Source of the DNA: PALSA-894 sp034669145
GTDB lineage: Bacteria > Pseudomonadota > Alphaproteobacteria > Rhizobiales > Xanthobacteraceae
Length of the DNA: 64,000 nt
NCBI GenBank assembly: GCA_034669145.1
Contig: JAXDNY010000268.1
Span: forward strand, 1 to 64,000
Reading direction: 5' to 3'
This document shows, one piece after another, positions 58,543-64,000 of the stretch; position 1 is the first letter of the stretch, and every line of letters begins with the position of its first letter. A program made the position numbers and the translations under genes. Below the pieces are notes generated by a model. The model saw only the letters and a program-made list of their open reading frames with translations. It made no database searches and was not told the DNA's origin.

Positions 58543-59955
58543 TTACTTCGCGATGCGGAGCTTCGACAGGTTGGTGCCGATCTGGGCGAAGATCGCGTTG
58601 ATCTGCGAGGAGTTGGTGACCAGCCAGAACTTGCTCGTGTCGGTCGCGCATTGCTGCAGCATGGTGGAGGTCGGGTCGCCGTCGGTGTTGACCTGCAAAG
58701 CGTAGAGCGTGATGCCGGCCGCCTTGATGTTGTCGCACGCCTTCTTGGTGCGGTCGTCGATCGCCGACTGCGTGCTCGAAAACCGATTTTGCGTGTTCAG
58801 GCCGTCGGTCAGCAGGATGACAACCTGAGTGTAGAAATAGTTCGGGTCTTTCGCCGGAATGGTGAAGGGCGCGGCGGTCAACGACTGGAAGCCCCACTGC
58901 AGACCGATCGTCTGATTCGTGTTGCCGTCCGGCTTCATCTCGTCGATCTTGGCATTCAGCGCGGTCCAATCGTAGCTCAGCGGCATCAGTTCAACTGGGC
59001 AGTTGGCGTACTGCTCGGCCGGGAACAGCGTCGCCTGAACGCTCACCGACGGTGCCGTGTTGTTGGTGTCGTAATCCTGGTCGCGATCGGTGACGCAACC
59101 GTTCCAGTTGCCATGGCCCGAGCAGCTGCCGCCGGACGTGAAGGCGACGCCAGTCCAGTTCCACAGCGTGCCCTGATAACAAATGCCGGTACTTGGACCG
59201 GTGCAGTTACCGCCGTTGGTGAAGCTCGAGCCGTTCACCTGCCAGAGCGTCCCGTTGTAGCAGATGCTTCCCGAGAAGGTGTTGCCGCCCGAGTTGCTGT
59301 TGGCTGAATCCCAGAGGTCCCAGCGGATCGACGACATGAAGTTATTCTTGCCGACGTTCACGTCCTTGCTGAACGGGATGATCGACACATAGACGTCGCC
59401 ATTGGTGGTCGCGGCGTTCTTGAGCTGGGTGAGCAGGTTTTTCGACGCGGTCTTCAACGCATCGATCTTACCGGCGCTCGCCATCGAACCGGTGTTGTCG
59501 AGCACCAGCGCGACACGCAGGCGGTTGTTGCCCCACTTCACCGTGGAAGTGCTGCCGATGTTGAGGCTGGAGTAACCCATCACGTTCATGAACGTTGTGT
59601 CCATCGAACCCGACACCGCGATAGTGAGCTGCGAACCGCCCGTCGTGGTGTAGCTCGGAGTAATGACGATGTTCTTTGCCTCGGGATGATTGAACATCGC
59701 CTGGAAATACACATTCGTCTGCGTCTGCAGTTGGCTTGGCGTCAGCGTCGGCGCGAGCTTGGCCATCGCCAGCGCGGTCGCGTCGATCGCCGACTGCATG
59801 CCGACCCGCACCGAGTTGGCACGGCTGTAATCAATCGCGGCGCCGGTGAGACCGATCACCGGGATGATGGCGAGCGCGAACATCGGCGCGACGCCGCCGC
59901 GGCGGTCAGTCATGAAACGGGAGAGCAACATGTCACGCATCCTGGTTATGAACAT
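58543..59955 (-). CDS. TadE/TadG-like protein with von Willebrand A domain
   Basis: 470 aa. Residues 18-65 are the TadG-type N-terminus: DRRGGVAPMFALAIIPVIGL, a membrane helix, then TGAAIDYSRANSVRVGMQSA. A vWA domain starts at LRVALVLDNTGSMASAGKID with a DxTxS metal site (Asp153), and runs to TDGLNTQNRFSSTQS and the end KLRIAK. Between 231 and 290 lies a Cys-rich insertion with two related units (ICYNGTLWQVNGSSF and ICYQGTLWNWTGVAF). It sits in the envelope and relates to Flp pilus assembly, though no tad cluster is nearby. Confidence 0.88.
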   Translation of the reverse strand: MFITRMRDMLLSRFMTDRRGGVAPMFALAIIPVIGLTGAAIDYSRANSVRVGMQSAIDATALAMAKLAPTLTPSQLQTQTNVYFQAMFNHPEAKNIVITPSYTTTGGSQLTIAVSGSMDTTFMNVMGYSSLNIGSTSTVKWGNNRLRVALVLDNTGSMASAGKIDALKTASKNLLTQLKNAATTNGDVYVSIIPFSKDVNVGKNNFMSSIRWDLWDSANSNSGGNTFSGSICYNGTLWQVNGSSFTNGGNCTGPSTGICYQGTLWNWTGVAFTSGGSCSGHGNWNGCVTDRDQDYDTNNTAPSVSVQATLFPAEQYANCPVELMPLSYDWTALNAKIDEMKPDGNTNQTIGLQWGFQSLTAAPFTIPAKDPNYFYTQVVILLTDGLNTQNRFSSTQSAIDDRTKKACDNIKAAGITLYALQVNTDGDPTSTMLQQCATDTSKFWLVTNSSQINAIFAQIGTNLSKLRIAK

Positions 59956-59989
59956 TGCGGCAGATTGCCACGAAGGCTTTTACATTCCG

Positions 59990-60138
59990 TTGAGGCAATT
60001 GCGCGCTTTCAGAGCGAGATATTCAATACTGTATTAACCAAAAATTGGCCGCGGAGTGCCCAAGGCGCGGCGATCCGCGTGTTGGATGAATTGGGCAACG
60101 AGATTGCGCATGTCCCGGTGCGTCCGGAAGCCAAGTAG
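59990..60138 (+). pseudogene. Fragment of a DUF6894-like small protein
   Basis: The plus-strand frame SVEAIARFQSEIFNTVLTKN, then VLDELGNEIAHVPVRPEAK and a TAG, resembles the second half of DUF6894-type proteins common in Rhizobiales (...DExGxEVxxVPF). The usual MPRYFFH-type start is absent, so it is a remnant. Confidence is low. Confidence 0.35.
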
Positions 60139-60263
60139 GCCCCCCAAGTTGACGCGAGCTACGATTTGAACCGAGAAGATCGAAGGCAATAAACCTCACG
60201 CCGCGCTCGGGCGGATCATCCTACTTGGTGTTGTGTTTCCCGCATAACCGATATGATTCGAAA

Positions 60264-60509
60264 TCACGAGCGCGCAGAATTGCGCGAGCGCGACACCCCG
60301 CGAAGATGACCATCATGACCATCATGACGATGTGATGTGTGGTCCGTCCCCGGATATCGACGCCGACCGGGAGGCCGGGCGGCGAAGATTGCGGTGAGAT
60401 GGTGCAGCACGAACGTGACCCGGCCTAGCGATGGCGCAACGAGCGCGAGTACGACGATCGTCGCGACGCACAACCGCCCGGCGTCCTGAAACAGCCGGCG
60501 CACCGTCAT
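60264..60509 (-). CDS. Possible small membrane protein with a His-rich tail
   Basis: 81 aa from the ATG at 60509: MTVRRLFQDAGRLCVATIVV followed by LALVAPSLGRVTFVLHHLTA, a hydrophobic segment, and a tail SHRHDGHDGHLRG encoded by repeated ATGGTCATC-like units (60304-60330). No family is recognised and no neighbour points to a role. The rest of 59956-60734 holds only the fragment at 59990 and the promoter-like motif at 60666. It may be spurious. Confidence 0.3.
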   Translation of the reverse strand: MTVRRLFQDAGRLCVATIVVLALVAPSLGRVTFVLHHLTAIFAARPPGRRRYPGTDHTSHRHDGHDGHLRGVSRSRNSARS

Positions 60510-60665
60510 GGGGCGACCCCGGGGGAACACCCATCGTTCATGCGCCCCTTATTGAATTGGCGAGAACGAAAATCCACCCGTGCCAGAGCGACACAATAGC
60601 CGCGGCGGTCGCTACCACCCCTCGAATTAACGCTCACGGCCGTCGGAAATTCATGCCCACAGCGC

Positions 60666-60680
60666 TGGCACGCTTTTCGC
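60666..60680 (+). promoter_or_regulatory. Sigma-54-like promoter before the glycosylphosphotransferase gene
   Basis: TGGCACG-CTTT-TCGC fits the -24/-12 pattern GG-N10-GC (GG at 60667-60668, GC at 60679-60680) with one departure from the TTGC box. It lies about 55 bp before the ATG at 60735. Confidence 0.4.
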
Positions 60681-60734
60681 CGAACTCACCACGAGTCCAC
60701 GAAAGGTTGTCCCGGACCGGGACAAGACTATGCC

Positions 60735-62180
60735 ATGACGTTCATGCCCCACTCGTTACTGGTGGCGGCGCATCCCTCGCGCCGGTGGACGACCTTTGCG
60801 CGCCATACCGTAAGGGTTGTGTGCGTGCTGGCGGACGCGGTGATCGTCATTGGCATCTCGGTCCTGATGGGCGCGGCCTATCATCTAGCAGTCTATGGCG
60901 ATGCTGGACCGCTGCTCAGTTTTCTCGGTGTCGGCGCGACCGCCGCGGGCCTGTTCGTGCTGCCCGGGATTCTTCGCGGTGAGTATGACCTGACGCACTA
61001 TCTTGCCTTCCGGCCGCATCTCCGGCGCGTGTTTAACTACTGGAACGTCACCTTCGTCGCGCTGCTGGCGCTCGCCTTTATTACCCGGCTGATGGAGGAC
61101 TACTCACGCGCCTCGATGGTGCTGTTTTATTTGGCGGGCCTGCCCGTCCTGCTGGTGACCCGCTATGCGTTGGTGTCCACGGTGATGCTCAGCAGCAAGG
61201 TCGGGCTCGTAACCGCGCAACGCGTGTTCCTGATCGGCAGCGGCGAGGACATTTCGGGTTTCGTGCGGCGTTTTCAGCCTTGGAATTTCGGACTCCATAC
61301 CGTTGGCGCCGCGCCGCTGAGGCGGCTCGACTCGTTCTCCTCGCGCGAGGAGCAGCGCCGTGCGCTCGAAGCCGATCTGCGCCAAGCGGTCGAAACCGCG
61401 CGTACGCTGCGGCCGGACGCGGTCCTCATCGTCACGCCGTGGTCGGACACCGGCACGATCGATAGCTGCGTCGATGAATTTCTTAACATGCCGGTCGAGA
61501 TCCATCTCGGGCCCGAACGCATCCTCGATCGCTTCGAGCATGTTCGTATCGCCAGGCATGGCCCGATGACGAGCCTCCAGCTCACGCGTGCGCCGCTCAC
61601 CTGGGCCGAGCGCACGCAGAAGCGCGCCTTCGACGTGGTAATCGCAGCCGGCGCGCTGACGGTGTTGGTGCCTGCATTAGCCGTGATAGCTCTCGCGATC
61701 TGGCTCGAGAGCGGGCAGCCCCTGTTCTTCCGCCAGCGACGTTACGGTTTCAACCAACAGGAATTCCGCATCATCAAGTTCCGCACCATGAACACATTCG
61801 AAGACGGCGACGTGGTGCGGCAGGTGACGCCCAACGACCGCCGCGTCACGCGTGTCGGACGCATCTTGCGCAAGTGGAACCTCGACGAGCTGCCGCAACT
61901 GATCAACGTGCTCAAGGGCGATATGTCGCTGGTTGGCCCGCGCCCGCACGCGCTGACCCATAATCGCGAATTCGAGCGCAAAATCGCGCTCTATGCGCGC
62001 CGTCACAACGTGCTGCCCGGCATTACCGGCTGGGCGCAGGTCAACGGCTTCCGAGGGGAAACCGATACCGACGAAAAGATGCGCGGACGAGTCGACCACG
62101 ATCTTTATTACATCGACAATTGGTCACCATGGTTCGATCTGCGGATTCTGCTGTGGACGGTGTTTTCGAGAGGGGTGTAA
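60735..62180 (+). CDS. Polyprenyl-phosphate glycosylphosphotransferase (WbaP/WcaJ/ExoY-like)
   Basis: 481 aa. Four N-terminal membrane helices and a Rossmann-like domain precede a bacterial sugar transferase domain: KRAFDVVIAAGALTVLVPAL, LFFRQRRYGFNQQEFRIIKF, RTMNTF, LRKWNLDELPQLINVLKGDM, SLVGPRPHA, ITGWAQVNGFRGE. It loads the first sugar-1-phosphate onto undecaprenyl phosphate and so starts synthesis of the exopolysaccharide made by this cluster. A second ATG at 60744 is also possible. Confidence 0.94.
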   Translation: MTFMPHSLLVAAHPSRRWTTFARHTVRVVCVLADAVIVIGISVLMGAAYHLAVYGDAGPLLSFLGVGATAAGLFVLPGILRGEYDLTHYLAFRPHLRRVFNYWNVTFVALLALAFITRLMEDYSRASMVLFYLAGLPVLLVTRYALVSTVMLSSKVGLVTAQRVFLIGSGEDISGFVRRFQPWNFGLHTVGAAPLRRLDSFSSREEQRRALEADLRQAVETARTLRPDAVLIVTPWSDTGTIDSCVDEFLNMPVEIHLGPERILDRFEHVRIARHGPMTSLQLTRAPLTWAERTQKRAFDVVIAAGALTVLVPALAVIALAIWLESGQPLFFRQRRYGFNQQEFRIIKFRTMNTFEDGDVVRQVTPNDRRVTRVGRILRKWNLDELPQLINVLKGDMSLVGPRPHALTHNREFERKIALYARRHNVLPGITGWAQVNGFRGETDTDEKMRGRVDHDLYYIDNWSPWFDLRILLWTVFSRGV

Positions 62181-62214
62181 GGGCGCTTCGTTTGGGCCCG
62201 CGGACCCTCCGCGG

Positions 62215-62500
62215 AGAACGTACGCACGACACACACGTCCGCAAAACCCCAAGATTGGCCCTGATCCGACGAGTCGATTTCGCTCAAACGATCGACAACG
62301 CGAAGCTGCGGCGACAGGCTGCACGCCTTGGCGTGACGTTCGATCACCGTCGGATCACCGACCAGCATCGGCCGGCACATCCCACGAACGTTCGGATCGA
62401 GCGCGGCCTTGAGGCTTATCTCCGGGCCGATCCCCGCAGGATCTCCGATCGCAATGGCGACAATCGGTTTGTCATGTCGGCCCAAGGCACCCATCTCCAA
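62215..62500 (-). pseudogene. Truncated pdxA-like gene (4-hydroxythreonine-4-phosphate dehydrogenase family)
   Basis: The minus-strand frame starts near 62500 and reads KPIVAIAIGDPAGIGPEISL, KAALDPNV, CRPMLVGDPTVIERHAKACS, the N-terminus of PdxA-family enzymes. About 90 of about 330 residues remain; the rest is replaced at about 62215 by the sequence after the sugar-transferase gene. The open frame continues to 62108 but is no longer PdxA-like. Confidence 0.75.
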
Positions 62501-62503
62501 TTG

Positions 62504-62552
62504 TCAGGCGCGCAGCGCGGTCAGCATGGCCTCAACGTATTCTTCGCCCTTC
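62504..62552 (-). pseudogene. C-terminal tip of a lost gene upstream of the pdxA fragment
   Basis: The minus strand reads AKGEEYVEAMLTALRA and a TGA stop just before the pdxA fragment start, the usual tight spacing of two genes in an operon. Only about 16 codons of the upstream gene remain before homology switches to the Bug-type gene. The gene cannot be identified. Confidence 0.5.
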
Positions 62553-63119
62553 GCCGAATCGGTTCAAGAGCTGATTGCCTATGCGAAGGCCAATCCCCGG
62601 AAGTTGACCTACGCGTCGCAAGGGAGCGGAACGACGCCGCACCTGACTGCCGAGCTGTTCCAGAGCTTGACCGGAACGCAGCTCCAGCACGTGCCCTATC
62701 GCGGGACCGCACCGGCACTGAACGATCTTGCAGCTGGCCATGTCGATCTGATGTTCGTGGACATAACCGCCGTGCTGCCGCTCGAACAGGCGGGGAAAAC
62801 GCGGGTGCTGGCAATCGCTTCACGGCAGCGCCCGGCCGATCTGCCCGAAGTTCCGACGTTCGAACAGGCAGGTGTTGCGGGACTTCTCTCCGCGGCCTGG
62901 AACGCCATCGTGGCTCCCCCAAGAACGCCAGAGCCGATCACGTCCCGGCTCAACACGGAGATCAACGCGATACTCAACCTGCCTGAAGTTGAGGCGCTTT
63001 TCCGTAAACTACATCTCACTCGTGTGGGCGGCAGCCGCGCGGATATGACGGAATTCGTGAACGCGGAACGTCAACGCTGGGAAGATGTTGTCCGCAGCAC
63101 AAACGTCACTCCGGAATAG
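62553..63119 (+). pseudogene. 5'-truncated Bug/TctC-type tripartite tricarboxylate transporter binding protein
   Basis: Recognisable sequence starts at SVQELIAYAKANPRKLTYAS and goes on with GSGTTPHLTAELFQ, HVPYRGTAPALNDLAAGHVD, VPTFEQAGV and WNAIVAPPRTPEPITSRLNT, all typical of Bug periplasmic proteins. About 189 of about 320 residues remain; the signal peptide and first lobe are missing. The frame extends upstream to 62409 only by chance across a junction with other genes. Confidence 0.82.
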
Positions 63120-63303
63120 GTTCGGAGCCCTTAGCGCGACGGCGCTTCTTAGCGTCGCCGGACGTCTGCTTTGGGCCCACACGCGGCCACGCTGATCCAC
63201 TCGACTTCCCGATAGCGAGAGACGGCGCGACGTGCCCGGAAAAGCGGCGATTCTGAATGACGACCGCGCCCTGCTCGGTCATTCGTCAGGACGAATCGTA
63301 TCT
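63120..63303. other. Short intergenic region
   Basis: 184 bp between the convergent Bug remnant and molybdopterin hydroxylase gene. No gene, clear terminator or repeat was seen. Confidence 0.5.
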
Positions 63304-64000
63304 CTAGCCGAGCGCCTTCTTAACCCGCTCGGGCGTGAACGGTGTATGCCGCAAGCGTACTCCGGTGAGCTGTGCCACAGAATTCGAAATCGCCGGCGCT
63401 ACAAGCGGCGTCGACATCTGACCGGCTCCGGTCGGGTGGTTGTCTGTCTGGAGCACGTCGACGTGCATCAGCGGCACCTCGTTCATGCGCGGTACTTGGT
63501 AATCGTAGAAGTTCGACTGCTCGACTGCGCCGTCCTTGATGCTGATGCGTTCGCTCAACGCCAATCCCAAGCCATAGACCGTGCTGCCTTCGGTCTGCGC
63601 CGCAATGTTGTCAGGCTGCACCGCAACGCCGCAGTCGATGGCACACCAGAACTCGTGCGCCTTGATCTCCCCGGTGCGACGATCGATGGAGATCTCGACG
63701 ATCCCGGCAACCTGCGATCCGGAATAATCGAGATAGGCAAAGCCAAGACCGCGCCCTTCGCGCCTGCGGCCCCAATTGGCCATCTCGGCCACGCGCTCAA
63801 CAACTTTGACAGCGCGTGGGGACTTCTGCAGCAGATCGAGCCGGAACTTCACCGGGTCGATACCCTTCTTCATGGCGATCTCATCGAGGAAGACTTCCGC
63901 GGCGAACTTATTGGCGGTGAAGCTGATGCCACGCAGCGGCGCCGTGCGTACCCCGGTGTCCTCGTAGATCTGCTCCACCAGTTGATGTGGAACGTCGTAT
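63304..64000 (-). CDS. Molybdopterin-binding hydroxylase large subunit (xanthine dehydrogenase/IorB-like), 5' part beyond the window
   Basis: The frame is open from the window edge (YDVPHQLVEQIYEDTGV) to the TAG at 63304-63306, giving 231 residues of the C-terminal part. It shows APLRGISFTANKFAAEVFLD, DPVKFRLDLLQKSPRAVKVV, VEISIDRRTGEIKAHEFWCA, IDCGVAVQPDNIAAQTEGST and ERISIKDGAVEQSNFYDYQV, the final Moco-binding domain of aldehyde/isoquinoline oxidoreductases. The AxRAPG-type and GVGE-type motifs expected here are altered (TAPLRGISF) or lie outside. The substrate cannot be told. Confidence 0.9.
   Translation of the reverse strand, partial: YDVPHQLVEQIYEDTGVRTAPLRGISFTANKFAAEVFLDEIAMKKGIDPVKFRLDLLQKSPRAVKVVERVAEMANWGRRREGRGLGFAYLDYSGSQVAGIVEISIDRRTGEIKAHEFWCAIDCGVAVQPDNIAAQTEGSTVYGLGLALSERISIKDGAVEQSNFYDYQVPRMNEVPLMHVDVLQTDNHPTGAGQMSTPLVAPAISNSVAQLTGVRLRHTPFTPERVKKALG

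Noticed and set aside
62409..62552. N-terminal part of the Bug-type protein
   Set aside because: On this stretch the opposite strand encodes the pdxA start and the end of another gene, so the plus-strand frame is accidental.

Overview
The window is GC-rich, densely coded DNA of alphaproteobacterial character, probably Hyphomicrobiales (a Bradyrhizobium/Xanthobacteraceae-like organism). This rests on protein style, codon use and gene types, not on a marker gene. No rRNA gene and no CRISPR array was seen. The one RNA gene recognised is a selenocysteine tRNA.

Region 1 (1-5.1 kb) is catabolic: a GMC oxidoreductase cut by the window edge, a MetE-like zinc methyltransferase-family protein, a solute-binding protein that seems to start at CTG, a DadA-like FAD amine/amino-acid dehydrogenase, and an IS481-type relic.

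Region 2 (5.1-13.6 kb) is the most notable part. A 357-aa protein is followed by a selenoprotein of the UGSC family (6245-6766). Its in-frame TGA at 6521-6523 reads as Sec93 in a U-x-x-C-x-x-C motif, and a bacterial-type SECIS hairpin lies directly downstream. Convergent to it is a full selenocysteine system: selA, selB, a tRNA-Sec nested in the 3' end of the selB frame, and selD fused to an NADH-dehydrogenase-like domain. Upstream of selA are wrecked formate dehydrogenase genes: an internally deleted fdhE and an fdoI with several lesions. The catalytic fdoG and fdoH are absent here. The simplest reading is that the Sec machinery once served formate dehydrogenase and is now kept for the UGSC protein. 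Other selenoproteins may lie outside the window.

Region 3 (13.6-40 kb) is an extracellular contractile injection system (eCIS). The minus-strand operon runs from 39.9 to 19.7 kb: DUF4255 cap, a 456-aa unknown, sheath, two tube proteins, DUF5908, LysM protein, VgrG-like spike, PAAR tip, gp25, a J-like baseplate protein, a second baseplate protein, tape-measure protein and AAA+ ATPase. Convergent to it on the plus strand lie a membrane protein, a methyltransferase-TPR protein and two probable cargo proteins with a shared N-terminal leader. One carries a DUF4157 domain and a C-terminal zinc metalloprotease motif.

Region 4 (40-43.9 kb) has Crp/Fnr and AraC regulators, a secreted cupin and a decayed efflux gene. 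Region 5 (43.9-62.2 kb) is an exopolysaccharide cluster: a beta-propeller transferase, GNAT protein, chain-length/autokinase-like protein, polymerase, FAD oxidoreductase, ATP-grasp ligase, GH5 hydrolase, two glycosyltransferases, flippase and initiating glycosylphosphotransferase. A TadG-like vWA protein and several relics interrupt it. Region 6 (62.2-64 kb) has truncated pdxA and Bug-type genes joined at a recombination junction, then part of a molybdopterin hydroxylase.
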